Assembly (NCBI GenBank): GCA_039111635.1
Contig: JBCAQO010000002.1
Span: 2,480,001 to 2,544,000 of the forward strand
Length of the DNA stretch: 64,000 bases
Reading direction: 5' to 3'
Source: Heterobasidion occidentale
Taxonomy: Eukaryota > Basidiomycota > Agaricomycetes > Russulales > Bondarzewiaceae
This document shows, piece after piece, positions 33,371 through 48,108 of this stretch. The notes under the pieces were generated by a model. The model did no database searches and was not told the origin of the DNA. It saw only the letters and a list, made by a program, of their open reading frames with translations. Made by a program: the position numbers and the translations under genes. Position 1 is the stretch's first letter. Each line of letters starts with the position of its first letter.

Positions 33371-34027
33371 AGACGCTGAGAGGTTTTCGGAGGAACGGGA
33401 TTCACTTCTCTTTTTCCTTCCCGAACTTCTCATCGTCTCCATCTCCATTCGCTTCGACTTCTCTCTCTTATTATGTTGTTGACATTCGTTGTTGGTCATC
33501 CCGCGACCGCTGCCGCCTCGGCGTGACACTTGTTTTTCTAGCTTCCTGAATCGCTTACTCCAAAGGGTCTAGTGGTGGTCGTTCCTTTGTGTACTTTGAA
33601 GGAATAGAGATGATGCAACTGCTTTACGATATGGTGTGTCCAAGCGTGTGTACGTGTGTACGAATGTCATTTGATGATGATGGTGCATGATGGTTGTTGC
33701 GGGTATATAAGGAGGCGTGCGTGCGAAGGGCGAATGAATGGGAGGGAGGGCACATGGACAGGTACAGATGCCGTGGAGGATCCAAAAGCGAACAGCGAAC
33801 AATTCCATGTGGTGGTGGTGGTGGTGGTGGTGGTGGGGGTGGTACAGTAACAACAAGGCATAGCTAAGCACGACAGGATGACAGGACGAAATGAAGCAAA
33901 CAGAAAAAGCGAAGCGAGTTTGATGCGGATTATGATGATACACAATGACGAGAAAGAGAGACAGCGGGTAAGCGTACAATGGGACTGACACGGCGATGCC
34001 GCGATATTTTTTTTCTGTTCGCGTCGT
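33371..34027. other. Convergent intergenic region PAB1/methyltransferase
   Basis: 3' UTRs of two convergent genes. It contains the trinucleotide repeat below. The ORFs over it are repeat artefacts. Confidence 0.5.
33811..33843 (+). repeat. (GGT)n microsatellite
   Basis: About ten GGT/GTG units with one G-run interruption, in the 3' region shared by PAB1 and the methyltransferase. Confidence 0.9.
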
Positions 34028-35524
34028 TCAGGCGCGCTTGATGGCGTGCACGACGTAGAGTCGGCTGGCGATGTGGACGAGCGGGTGGTAGAGGTCGCGC
34101 TGGGCCTCTTCGATGAGGGACTTGACCTGCCACTCGGGGATGCCTGAGGAGAGGAGGAGCGGGCGCGCGGCGAGCAGGAGCAGGTCCCAGTTCATCCACG
34201 CGAGCTGGCCGACGGCGAGGAGGGTCGGATCTGAGCGCGGAGGTGAGCGCGGTGAGCACGGAAGGGGGAAGGGGGAAGGAGGGGAAGGCGCGGGGATTGA
34301 GCGCGCGAGGGGGGTGTGTATGTGTGTGTGCGTGTATGTGTGTGTGGACACAGGGACGTCGGGACGCACCTTTTGGCCAGAAGCCGATGGGGATGTCCGC
34401 CTGTTGCTGGCGGACGACGTCGTAGTGGGCGCCAAAGAGGTCGGAGAGCATATGGGCCATGCGCTCCGGGACGGTGGCGTCGACGCCGCGGCGGGCGAGG
34501 GCGCGGCGGAAGGCGTCGGCGAGGGCGCACCAGCCGGGGATGCCCGATTTTGCGGGGGAGAGGGCGGGTTTGCCGTCGGCGATGGGACGGAGGTCGGACT
34601 CGATGAGGATGAGGACGCCGCCGGGGCGGAGGATGCGGGTGAGCTCGTGGAGGAAGAGGGGGTAGTTGTGAATCTGTGTTTGGGGTGGTCAGTGGACGGG
34701 GCGCGTGACCCGGGGTGGGAGGATGGGGTGGGACGTACGCCGGTGTGCATGTAGCGGGCGTGGACGACGTCATAGGAGTTGGAGGGATAGGGGACAGTAG
34801 CGGTCGAGGTCACAGAGCTCGAACCTGCGGGGGGGCACGGGGTGAGCGCGGGAACGCGGAGCAGCGGGACACAGCGGGGAGGGGAGACTGACGTGCAGTT
34901 GGGCGGGACGAGGCTGGCGGATGCGGATGCGGTAAGTGCACAGTCTGCAGCACCGAGGGACGATCACGCGGGGGACGCACCGGGGCTGCATCGGGGCAAG
35001 GTCCACGCCCGTGACTTGGACATGCGGGAACTCGTCCGCCATGTCGATGGCCCTGGATCCGTTCGGATGGGTCGCCGGGTCAGGACCGCTCTCAGGCAGG
35101 CGTGTGGCCCGGTCGACGACGGACGCACCAGAGACCGCCCCCGGTTCCCAAGTCTAGCACCCGCAGCTCCTCCCTGTCGTCCCCGCGCCCCGCAGGCGAC
35201 AGCACCCGCTCGACGGGCCCGACGTAGTTCTTGCCCTCGAGTACAAATTGCAGCATCCGATGGGAGAGCTCGAAGCGCTTCGTGGTCGAGGAATGGGAAG
35301 GAGGGGGGCGAGGGCGCAAAGGCGATCCAACGAGTCAGCGCGTGGGTTCCGCCCAGGGCCGGTGCGGGAGCAAATTCACAGACCTTGAGTTCCTCCTCGT
35401 CTGCGGGGAAGAGGTACCGGTCGTTGAGGGTGTTGCAGCGGCGGCCGTGCACGTCGCGAAAGAACTGGTCGTGGTCTGCCGGGTCGACGAAGAGGACGTC
35501 AGAGGGGACGCAGCGGGCACACAT
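34028..35524 (-). CDS. Class I SAM-dependent methyltransferase (LaeA-like fold), substrate unknown
   Basis: N-terminal NDRYLFPADEEELK is followed, after an intron, by ERFELSHRMLQFVLEGKNY, a signature of fungal LaeA/UMTA-type methyltransferases. SAM motif I is LRVLDLGTGGGLWAIDMADE, with the last Gly-Ser positions altered. Next come the acidic loop VTGVDLAPMQP and motif VPYPSNSYDVVHARYMHTG. IHNYPLFLHELTRILRPGGV is the post-I/II region. The C-terminus is WMNWDLLLLAARPLL and LYHPLVHIASRLYVVHAIKR. Six exons. The 140-bp intron near 34220-34365 holds a (TG)n repeat. One frame change near 34800 sits between DLDR and TVPYPSN. The family is large in basidiomycetes, and regulatory and secondary-metabolism roles are both possible. 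The start at 35524 (MCARCVPSD) is provisional. Confidence 0.8.
34312..34348 (+). repeat. (GT)n-rich intronic tract
   Basis: Alternating GTGTGTATGTGTGTG-type sequence inside the last intron of the methyltransferase gene. Confidence 0.85.
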
Positions 35525-35733
35525 CGCTGCTGTGTGCTGGGAAGGAGGCGAGCGAGTGTGGGACGTTGCATTGTGCGCTGGTTATTCTTATAGGACGGTA
35601 GAGATACCGACAAGTGGACAGCGACCCTGCCCCCGGGTCCGATCGCAGATATTCCATTTGAAATGTGAGAACTCTGTGGATGACACATGGGCGAGACCCA
35701 TCAAACTCTCATACACTACGTCCCGTCCTCCAG

Positions 35734-38624
35734 TCACACCACCGCCTTGATGTCATGCACAAACACCGTCCGCGTCGCGTCCCCGTGCCACCCTCGGTTC
35801 CCACTCGCGCTTACAAGAAACCGTCCCCCGCGGTCCACAACTGCCAAACATAGCTCCGCGTCAGCATCCCCCAGCGTCACCCCACCACATACACACGGCC
35901 CACTCACCCATCTGCGACACGATCCCTCCGTGATGCCCAGGAATGATCTTGAACTGCACACGCCCCTTGGCCTCCCCCTCCCCAGCCTCCGCCGCGTTCC
36001 ACAGTCGGATGTTGTCGTTCGACGCGCTGCCAAAACAGAAACAGAACCAGATCCCCATCAGAACCCGCGTCAGCAGTCTCCGTCCTGGCGTCTCCTCGTC
36101 ACGAGCCAAACAAGCTCAGCCCCAGACGTAATATTCCCGTCCGCCAGGGCAAACAAATCCACTTTCCCCGCCAGCCGACCGACCCCGCACAACCTCCGCT
36201 CTGAACCTTCCTTTCCCCACCGCTTAGCTTAGCCGCGCTTGGCATAGCCTACCGCTCCCTCGGTCCCCCGTCCGCGACCCACCCTTTTCGCAATATGATA
36301 CGGTTCACTTCGAAAAGATCCCACTCACCAGGCGATGTGTCGCCCGTCCGGGAACGCCGCCACGCAGCTCACCACCCCGGAACTCACCGGGTTTCTCAGC
36401 GTCTTCAGCAGCCGCGGTACCTCGCTGGGCCCGGAGCGCCCCAGCTGCCGCACGTCCCACACATCGATCGTTCCGTTCCGTCTCCCCGCGTAAATTTGCG
36501 CGCCGTTCATGGACCAGCACGCCTGCGCACGTCCCCCCACACCCGAGGCACATGACGGAAATCAACATAAAAATAGGTGAGAAAAGCGACACACCGAGTC
36601 GTCGTTCAGTTTACTACGGCACGTCACGCAGACAGACGGCGCGGAAAGGGGCACACGCACCGACAAGCACCACGGCGGCGTCTTTTCGCTCATCCACAGC
36701 CGCCCGACGCCACGCCCAGGGCTCGGCGTCGCGACGCGGCAGTCCCACAGCACGACCTGCCCGTCCATCGCTGCCGTCATCAACACGTCAGGTGAGTACG
36801 CCGCAAACGACGTCCGATCGAGCAGGGGCGGCGCGTTTTTGGGCACCGCAGCCATCGCGGGCTTGGCGGTGGACGCGGCAGGCGTGCTGGCGCCCCCGAA
36901 GGGCGAGGGCCCGGCCCCGGCGTCGGGGGTTGTAGTGCAGGTCCTTGTGGCGGAGCGTACAGCGGAGGGGCGGATGGCGCGGTGGGGGAAGGGGGCGAGG
37001 TGTCGAGTTCTCCGTCTGCGTCGGGCTCGTCATCGAAGAGCGGGTCGAAGGACGCGTCGGATTTCTCGTCCGCGTCTGCGTCCGTCTGGGTTTGTGTTTG
37101 CGGCATGGCCGCAGGGTCTGCGGAGGGGGGTGGTCCGGAATGATGCGGCGCATCCGGGGGGGAGGAGAACGTGCCGTGCAGTGTGGAGGTCGAGGGTGTC
37201 ACGAGGGTGTCATCGGTTGCGTCCTTCGTTAGGGGCTGGGGGTGCTCGCCCCCTGTGCTCACGTCCTGTGGCCGCGTGGTGAGGTTGACGTGATATGTCA
37301 TCTGGTCTGCATGTGCAGATGAGGGTGGAGGTGCGCTTGGGTAGTCCGAGGCGAGGGGGCGAACGCCGAGTGCGGCGAGCTGGGCACCGTGGGCCGTGAA
37401 GCGGCGGACGATTCCGCCTGTGTTGAGATCCCATTGCTGTTTGTAGTTATTTGATTCGATTAGATCCAGACATGGGACGGGGAAGAGGGGAGGACGGAAG
37501 CTGAGAAGACGCAATACACGTACTAGGGCGTCCCCATCCCAGCCTGCCGAGAAGAAGCCCATCTCGTCGTGCTGCAGCGCAAGGGCAGAAACGGGACCTC
37601 GGTGGCCTGGCATGCTCTTGAACAGACGACCAGGCTCGTGACGGACCGTGAACAAATTGATACTACCCGTCTACAGGAGCCGAAATCAAAGCAAATAGAC
37701 AGACGGATCAGCACCGCGCGGATTGACGCGAGAAGGAAAAAAGAGGGGACAAAATTCTGCCTACGTTGGACCCAGCGAGACCCCACAGCGCGTCAGCCTG
37801 CAGCGCGAGACTGTGCACGGGCGCGAGCTCGACGTCCGCGCCGAGCGCCTCGCCCACGCCGACGGGGTTCTCCCACCACGAGCGCAGCTGTCCGGACTTC
37901 ATGATGCCCTCGACGACGCCCGCGTGGTGGCGCTGCGGAGCGGTGAGGAAGACCTTGCCGTTCACGGCGCTGAAGATGTCGTAGTCGCGCACGTAGCCGT
38001 CCTCAGAGCCCGTGAGGAGGTGCAGCATGCATGTGGACGCGGCAAGGGAGTGCGTCGGCACAGGGTGTGGGAGCGCGCAGATCGCTTCGACGGTGTAGGA
38101 GCGCGGGAAGAGGAAGGCGGGCCAAAGCGCGTTGCGGCGCGCTTCGGCGGGGGACAGCGCGCGTCGGCGTGACGGCGGTGTCGGCGCTGGTGAGAGGCCA
38201 GACGGAGGTCGGCTTAAGTTAGCTTGTGGGGAGACGTACATACATTTGGCGAATCTGGATGATGAGCCTAGTGGGGGCGAGGGCGAGCGTCGTTTGGCGG
38301 GTATGAGCGGAGGCGCTGGAGCGTCTACTAGCGGAGGGGGAGGCGGGCGTGGAGGGTGGTGAGGAGGCTCCTCATCCTCCTCTTCCGAGTCGTCGCCATC
38401 GTCCGAGTCGTCCTCGTCCGACTCCTTGAGCAATATATTGGTGAGCGCGCCGAGCGCGAGGAAGCGGAACACGCGAGACGCACGGGGTCGCCCTCGGTGG
38501 CATCGTCGGCGGCATTCTCGATGGAGACGAGCAGCTCGTCCTCGCCATCCTCCTCGGCAAATACGTCGTCAAAGTCCGCGTCGTCGAGGTCCTGGACGTC
38601 GTCCTCGCTCTCGCTGTTCGGCAT
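35734..38624 (-). CDS. SPT8: SAGA complex WD-repeat subunit Spt8
   Basis: Spt8 links SAGA to TBP. The N-terminus is highly acidic (MPNSESEDDVQDLDDADFDD; after an intron, ESDEDDSDDGDDSEEEDEE). The propeller starts SYTVEAICALPHPVPTHSL, then LLTGSEDGYVRDYDIFSAVN, GSINLFTVRHEPGRLFKSM, GPVSALALQHDEMGFFSAGW and WDLNTGGIVRRF. A long Pro/Asp-rich insertion (about 160 codons) interrupts it, as in Spt8 homologues. The last blades are TSFAAYSPDVLMTAAMDGQV, AQIYAGRRNGTIDVWDVRQ, ASNDNIRLWNAAEAGEGEA and the terminal TVFVHDIKAVV. About eight exons. One missing G in the run near 36893 (PSG|GASTPAAS) breaks the frame. Head-to-head with SRP54, 110 bp between starts. Confidence 0.88.
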
Positions 38625-38734
38625 GGTGAGAGTCGGATGATCGAAATAGGAAGGCAGTATGCCTAATCGGGGCAAGTGGTGGCCCAAGGCACGCGCGTCG
38701 AGCGGGGCTCAGATATTCCCACGGTAGGCTTGCG

Positions 38735-40918
<2,184 letters not shown>

Positions 40919-41251
40919 GCCCCATGACGCACTCCCATACAGTCTCGGTGCTTCTCTTGCATGGACGGTGTATCTCTACGCATGTATTCTCCACACCACA
41001 AATACAGAATCGGGTTGCAAGCCTCTGCGAGATCATCGCCGATCGCTCAGGCCAAGGGACAGAGCATAAATATGTTTTCGTATATGGTATCACACACTCG
41101 GTAAGTTTAGGTGTCGGTGGCCAAATCGCGTTCTGGCCCCTCGCACACGCTCTAAGAATACAGACAGACTCCGGGGGGAATGGGCACACGACGCTGTGTA
41201 CTGTTTTCGCCGGGGAGCAGCGTGTGCACGTCAGCCGCACCGGTGATCCAT
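40919..41251. other. Convergent intergenic region
   Basis: 3' UTRs of SRP54 and the membrane-protein gene. Nothing else seen. Confidence 0.5.
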
Positions 41252-42133
41252 TCATTTCTTTGGCCCCCTGGCGTTCGTTCTTTTGAACTGTTGCTTCTGC
41301 ACCGATGCAGCAGCCTTGTTCCCAAATATGAACGCGCTCGTGTGCTTGTCGGCACCCGTCTTGTGCGAAACGCGCGTTGGACCTGCGAAGACGACCTGGT
41401 CCCATGGGATCACGGGTGCCGTGCATGCGACCGGAGGTCAGAAACGGGTCAGGAGGGTGAGCGAGGCGCGCGCGGGGCACACGGCAAGCGGAAGGAAGTG
41501 CTCACGGCCCAGAGGCCCCATATGCCGACGGTGCCTGTGCAGAGGGAGAATAGGAAGGGGAGGGACCCCGCGGTGCGGGTGTTGTACGAGAGAAAGGCAC
41601 TGAGGAGGGCTGCGGAAGTGATGGGGACGAGGAGCGGGTGGGAGGGAGGCGCGTGCTGGAGCTGCTGGGGAATGGGCTGGGCAGACGGAATCTGGTTCCG
41701 AGGATGTTTGAGTGCGGTGACGAGGGAAGGAAGGCGACAGGGTTCAGGAAGAGGGTGACTTACGTTGAGAATGAGGGCGAGGGACACGGCTGCGAGAAGG
41801 ATGCCAAAGTGAAGCGCGAGGAAGCCCTCGAGCGGGGTCAGCGTCTGGCCCTCTTCTGCGGCGAAGAGCAAGGCCCGCGGGAAGAATATGAGCGCAGAGG
41901 ACCAGGCGCCCAGCCTGTTGGAGAAGGAAGACGTCAGTGCACACACACATCGTAGAATCCCGCAAGGTTCGCGAAAAGGCACACACAGTGAAGCCGCTGC
42001 CCAGCTCCAGGACGCCAGCGTCGCGTCCTTGACGTCGTCGTCAGCGTCAGCGTCGTCATCATCGTTCATGTCAGTGATGTCCGCGGGCCGTTTGGAGGAA
42101 GAGAGTTCGTCCATCTCAATTTCGTTGACCATG
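41252..42133 (-). CDS. Small membrane protein, conserved in basidiomycetes, function unknown
   Basis: About 200 residues in four exons. An acidic cytosolic N-terminus ([20 protein letters not shown]) is followed by a first hydrophobic segment ([14 protein letters not shown]), a second ([19 protein letters not shown]), a third around [15 protein letters not shown] and a fourth ([17 protein letters not shown]). The tail is basic: [20 protein letters not shown] then a Lys/Arg-rich end. The TGADKHTS...FGNK block looks like a conserved signature of a fungal family I cannot name. I infer ER or other endomembrane location from the basic tail. No enzymatic motif is visible. Confidence 0.72.
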
Positions 42134-42609
42134 TTCACTGCTGGGAGGCGTAGGCTATGGACGAGGAGTGGCGTGGGGCCTGGGATGACGACGTCATGGG
42201 CACACGCTAGAACACGTCGGCGATTCGGTATTCATGGCGTTCGGAAGATTCTCAAGATCATCAGCAGTGTCTCGACTCTTGTCCCAGATCCTGTCGGAGA
42301 TGCTCCCATCCACACAGTCGTTTCGGCCCATCTGCCACGGTTGTCCGTGTTCCTCTTTGGAATCCGCCCATTGCGAATCCACAGACACCGAGCTCCATGC
42401 TGCCCAGGCCGGCATGTTCTCGAAGTCTCGTCCCAACTGACAGGCCCAACCAGACACAGGAAGGTTGGGCCAATGACGAGAGTTGAGAAGAAGAAAAGAC
42501 TGCCGACCAAGTCAGCAGCTCGGAAGTACAGTATCGTTCGGTAGCAATGAAAAATTAAAATACATGTGCAATCTCGCGAGAACATCGTCTACATCCGGAA
42601 AACGAACCA
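42134..42609. other. Intergenic region upstream of the membrane-protein gene
   Basis: Holds the 3' end of SPT6 and the promoter of the membrane-protein gene (both minus strand). No supported gene. Confidence 0.5.
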
Positions 42610-45600
42610 TCACCATCCGCCGCCTGCAGGAGGCGCTCCCCAGGTTGATGAATTTTGAATCATCGCCGCCCTCTGTGGGTTCATCCCGCCTGGCGGCAGC
42701 GGCTGCCCGAACGCCCCAGACGCTGGCGTCTTCTGTCCAAATCCGCTGGGTGTCTGGTATCCGAACGGCGTCGGCGTCGGCATTCCGAATCCGGGTGCTC
42801 CGTTATATACGGCGGGTGTTGCTGCCCCCGCTGCGGCAGGATTCACTGTCTGTCCACCGTAAGGGTTGGGCGTCCGTCCAACATGACGCATCGACATGTG
42901 ACCTGGCGTTGCCATCCCTGACACCGCCGGTGTACGACCTGGAGTGCGCCCGCCGTAAGGTGTGCGACCTCCGCCGGGCCCGCCCAGACTCTGCGACTCG
43001 TGCATCTGTCGCACTTTGAACGCGTTGCACAGCTCCGGAACGCCTGTGGCCGCCGTGTCAAACAGGTAGTATGCCTCTGGTGCGACGCGGACAGGCTGTT
43101 CAAATGACTCAGCAAAGTATCCACTGAGCTAGACGAGATATGCACCAACCCATGTGTGAATGGTCGAGTTCTTGTTCGTGAGGAAGCACAGGCTAAAATG
43201 ACCGGGCTTCTTCCGGTTCAGACCGAAGCCATATGCACTCTTCGACGGATTGGCGGCGACAAAGTTCTTAAGGAAAAGATCTAATAATACGCGAGGCGCA
43301 AAAGGCTCACACTCAGATAGCGGTCAATAGATAACGACTCGGGACTCACGCAGCTCGTCTTCGGAGCCAGGCTTGAACTTCTCGAAGGCCATCAATTCCT
43401 CCACACGTCGCGCCATGGCCTGGACATGGTTGACGATCAACTCGTCCAAATCCGAGAACTCGTATTTGCCGTCAATGATAAGCTGGCCGCCGATGCTCTG
43501 GCCAGTCGGGTCTGCGTTCGGCTCGACGACATCTATGTAAATTAATTGTCAGAAGGCATTGTGGCTGACTGACGCTGCGGCGGGCCTAAAAACGAGGCGC
43601 ACCTATGTGTTGGTACAGTTTGTCGTCCACTTTCCACGTGACCGCAAGGTGATTGTTGCCCTTGGATGATGGCCGGATGACAACGTCACCCCTCTGTTGT
43701 GTGTCGAGGTATGCCTCCGCCTGCGACGAATTGAAGTTGTGGAAATTGGGATGCTTGATGACCCGGCGCGTCTTGTTGACTTCCGCACGTTTCTTTCGTG
43801 CTTGCAGCTCCTTATCCCGCTCATGCTGTGAATGATTCCATGCCTGGTCATGTTTGACACGCCGGAATTGACTGTCCCCCGCCTGCACGTCAGTAGGCCG
43901 AGACGACAGCTCTACGAGAAAGTGGTCATGTGGCAGATCAAGCTTGACGTCGATGATCACTCCGGGGACTGTTTGTCGCTTCTGCAGAACAGTGTTCAGG
44001 TTTTCTGGCTGCTGGTCGGCGGCGTATTGGGAATTGATGACACCTTCGATGCCGGAGTCAAGTCGAACTGCCGCAAAGTTATCCTTGACCCGCATGACCT
44101 GGACAGAGACGATGAGTCCGACCCGCAACGTCCGCAACGTCTCTCCAGACAGTGTTGTCAACACTTCCCATTCCGTGGGCATGCGTAATGGTTGTCTCAC
44201 TTCCGCGAACGGCTTGATCAGCTCAGCGCGAATGACATTCAGCGTGTGGCGCTTCCTCTCGCCTCCAGACTCCATGAGACTGGACGCGAAATCATCCAAG
44301 TTCAACTCATCAAGCTTCTTGACGTTATCCGCATCCTCGATGATAAGAGCCACAACGTGCGACGGATGCTCGCCATGTACGTCTTCCTCGTCAAGCTCAA
44401 GAGCATCCGTAGCCATTTTCCGCGCCAAGTCGTAATCTTCGGGGTGGATACGGGTACTGTCGAGGGGGTCTTGCATGTCCAAGTCCTCGTGCCGATTCTT
44501 GGCCGCCTTACCAACGGTTTCCTGTGATATGCGAAGGAAACCGGCTGCGTTCAAAAAAATCTTCGTGGTAAGGAGACCAGCACGGATGAATTGGTCACGG
44601 CTCGTGAGGTTGCCGCCCTGTCCTGCATATCAGAGAGTGAAAATTGTGCTTTCAGTTGAGCACGTACCATAGCGGCGATTTTTTTGACCAGTACTTGAGC
44701 TTTTCGAGGCCCCAGGCCACAAACAAATGGCAAGAGGTGCTGGTAGTACGAGTCTGTAACAGCACGGTTGACATCAACCCCAACCTTGTTCGTGATGTCA
44801 ACGAGGACACGCTCGAATGACGACAACAGCTTCTCCTTCGGGATGAGTTGCTGATGATCTTCCTCAAAGGACACAGTCGTGATGTCGGATCCGAGTGCGG
44901 CATACTCGTTGAGAGGACTCTGAATATAACGCGCTAGACCTACACAGTATTTCGCAATAGGTGTAAGGGAAGTGAATTCCTCTGCAGCACGCTTGCTGTG
45001 TTGATAGAGGCGAGCAATGTCGTCAAGGACGTAAGTGACAGATATCTTGGAGAATTCAGAACTGCCTATCTCGTTGCTATCAACGTTCATGCCGTCGCCT
45101 GCCTGTGGATAAATCAGCTCCTTGACGCGTAGAGACAGCTTTGTTGTGGCCATGGAGAATCCGCTGATAGCAATCACGTCTGGTCGGCGGCGTCTGAGCA
45201 GATCAAAGAACTCATCTCGAGAATCGGTATCACTAAGATTGTCGACCTTGGTCTGTTCACGTAGACGACCAGCCTCATCAAGGAAGACGAGTGTAATGGC
45301 GTCTTTGTGGGGATCCCCTTTGCCCCATGACATCGCTAAGACCGACGGGGTCTCACCAGGTTCCAAGTCCTCTGTCTTGAATGGCGCCAAGTCGATACGC
45401 TGAGGAAATTTGATATATAAATTACCCATCGTGATGAAAATATACACTTACCTCACGTAACGTCTCGCCACATCTCCAAGCCATGATATCCTCAACCTCT
45501 TCCCTGAGCCATTCCCGTGTCCATTTAGCGCCGGCAGGAATCAGATGATGGTCCAGCGTCTCCGATATGACTCGCATACGTTCGGCATTCCAAGCCTTCG

Positions 45601-47890
45601 CGGTGTCACTATAGCTATCCGAAGCAAACGCTTCCTCGAGTCTCCGAGCAAATGAAGCTTTAGAATCATCAGGAAGGAAGACATTGACGGTCACGAGATG
45701 TTCTGCTTCAGCGGCAAGGATGTGCAACCACTGAGAGGATTCAAGCATGTCCGTGACAGGTTTCTGATAGAGATATTTGAAAGCCTAGGGTAGAATAAGA
45801 GCATGTAACATTCGATGACTAGTCCAGCTACTTACAAAATACGGATGATGCTCGTCAATCTTGTTGATCCCTCGATCGGTAGGAAGCACGGATACTTTGG
45901 CGTCAGTCTTGAATTTCTTCCGGATTTCTTGTCGCAAAAGGGGATCCTTGCCCAGCTCCGTGGCAATGATCATTCGAGCACGTTGGAGCGCCTCCGAGGC
46001 TGGCTGAGCCTTTGCGGGATCAGGGTCGACGAACTGTTCGGCATAGGCTTCTGGATTCAGATCTTGATCCTCGACAAAATGTGCCGTTTCAGATGAAATG
46101 AAGTTCATGACAATTTCATGAGGCTTGATACCGAAACCCTAGTGTTACATGAGGGCGTCAACAGAGTGTCGGTATCGTCAATGCCGACCTACCTGGGACA
46201 TTTTATACACGACACTTTTCTTGGCGACCTCGTACATGGATATCCGGCTAGGCATTTTCCGCTTTTTGGTGTCAACGTGTTCTTCGTCGTCATGAAAATG
46301 CAACTCGAAAGCACTGTCTTTCTTGTGATCCTTGTACTTCATCCCCAGCCACTCGGTTGTATCGTTGATGATTTCTACGTTGTCGATGCTCCGCCGTACC
46401 TCGTTCTCGAAATACTCGTCAGCGACGCCCAGCCGAGCATAGAGTGACTCCAAGGATCTCTTGCGTTCAAGTAGAGAACGATATTTTTGTCCAAGAGCAT
46501 AGACGCGCCAAAGATCATCGAGACTGAGTAAATCGACACGTGTGCGGATGTCGCTTTCGTCGAAATGCGTGATATAGTCACGTTTATGAGCCCAGATGTA
46601 GGGCACCTCGAACTCTTGGATGAAGAGGTACCGCAGAGCGAACGTTATAGCGGTGACAAGATGCGCTAAGAGTTCGAAGTGTTGACCATCAGACCGGAAC
46701 CAGTCTCGTTCTTTGCGAGAGAGGCGGGTGACAACCCAAGTCGCTGCTTCATCTAAATCATCTTCTGTCAATGGCTTATGCATCGACAGTGTTGATGATT
46801 GGGATAACGACGACGTCGCGAGTTGCATTCGCTCTGGTATGTCCTGAGCGCGAATAAGATCATCATCTTCGGTTAGAAGACGGGCACGAATTTCAGAAGG
46901 TTCGAAAACCTAGGGGTGAGGGGTGAGGAACGTTCAAAACATGGGTTTTGGATAAGTGAACATACGTCCTGATAGTTCATTTCAGGCTTCAGTTGCTCTT
47001 CGCGATAGTCTTCATCCTCGTCAACCAATGCCCAATCGTAATCATGACCATCGCCGAAAACTTCGTGGATCTCATCCCAAGCGCTGGAAAAAGGGCGTTG
47101 AGGTATTCCACTATGTCAATGAAGGGGTGTACTTACTTCGCATCAATGCCTGTAAGTTCAGGGCGAGAGCCGAGGGCTTTCCTACGTTCCTTTTCAAGCC
47201 TTCGGCGCTCTCGTCTTCGTTCCTCTCGCTCCTCCTCATCCATTCCACCAACGCCCTCTTCCTCGTCATCATAGTCAATGAAATCGTCCAGATCCTCTTC
47301 CTCGTCTCGACCTCCAGTTTGGTGTGTGTCGTCCCAGATGCGCTGAATATCTTGAACCTGAGGCATCTCCAGGTCATCCCCGTCGAGGTCATCGTCCGAC
47401 GATTCAACGACAGCTTTCCGTTTGGAGGACGACGCTACGGGTGGCGAGTCTCTACCCCTTCGCAAACGAGTCAATTTATTCTTGTTGCGAGCAAATGTCT
47501 CTCCAGTGTTTTCTTCAAGAAGCTCGAGATCGTCTTCTTCTAACCCTTCCTCTTCGTCGCTCTCTTCGTAAAATATTACCCTTTAAGCCAAGAAATTAGA
47601 GTATGCACAGGACATAACCCACCTCGTCGATGACGTCTTTTGCGCCTCTTACGCCTCCGACGGCGCTCTTCCTCGCTGTTGTCTTCCTCCTCCTCCTCCT
47701 CTTCCTCGTCTACGATGAACCCTTCTCGAATTCTCCGTTCTTCCTCTGCGTCCTCTTCGGGCTCTTCGGAGCTATCGTCAGACGGGGGATGCTCGGGGTG
47801 GGTACCTTCCTCCTGGTCATCAATCTGCATGGGATCCATTATCTTCTGGAGGGCTTCGACGCCGTCTTGTTCGTGAAGGGGAGATGACAT
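42610..47890 (-). CDS. SPT6: Transcription elongation factor and histone chaperone Spt6
   Basis: Travels with RNA polymerase II and reassembles nucleosomes. A very acidic N-terminus (IVDEEEEEEEEDNSEEERRR, LDDFIDYDDEEEGVGGMDEE) holds the nucleosome/Iws1-binding region. Next is the helix-turn-helix core (LTEDDLDEAATWVVTRLSRK; FEVPYIWAHKRDYITHFDES, the Spt6 signature). A YqgF-like domain follows (AITLVFLDEAGRL, RRRPDVIAISGFS), then the HhH domain (LLPFVCGLGPRKAQVLVKKI), a DLD domain with IFLNAAGFLRIS, the S1 domain (LRVGLIVSVQVMRVKDNFAA) and tandem SH2 (HPNFHNFNSSQAEAYL, then the second part at 43000-43540). The tail is repetitive (GGRTPYGGRTPGRTP), likely for Ser/Thr-Pro phosphorylation. About ten exons, all in phase, over 5.3 kb. 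Divergent from EAF1. Confidence 0.95.
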
Positions 47891-48108
47891 GCGGAAAGTC
47901 TCCGCGAGTTGCAGTTCTAGGCGGAAGCACGAGGAGTATTCGAGATCTCACAAGTCAGCCACAACAGGCCACAACGGATGTCCGCATTCGGTAATCGGTC
48001 TTCGTGCCACACTCTGGCGACCATTCCTCACGTCCTGTATCGTTCATTGAAGCTCGCAGCGTGTTCTGATACCGTTAGTTACATTAAAAGCATCGAGGAA
48101 ATCTACCC
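47891..48108. promoter_or_regulatory. Short divergent promoter SPT6/EAF1
   Basis: About 220 bp separates the start codons of two chromatin regulators transcribed in opposite directions, so core promoters must overlap or lie back to back. No specific motif is claimed. Confidence 0.45.

Noticed and set aside
33656..33850. Frames over the (GGT)n repeat giving poly-Val or poly-His/Thr
   Set aside because: Microsatellite artefacts in a 3' UTR.
34113..34754. 213-codon plus-strand frame
   Set aside because: Antisense shadow of the GC-rich methyltransferase exon. The minus strand has the conserved SAM motifs.
34842..35750. 302-codon plus-strand frame
   Set aside because: Arg/Ala/Pro-rich antisense of the methyltransferase 5' exons. 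No family.
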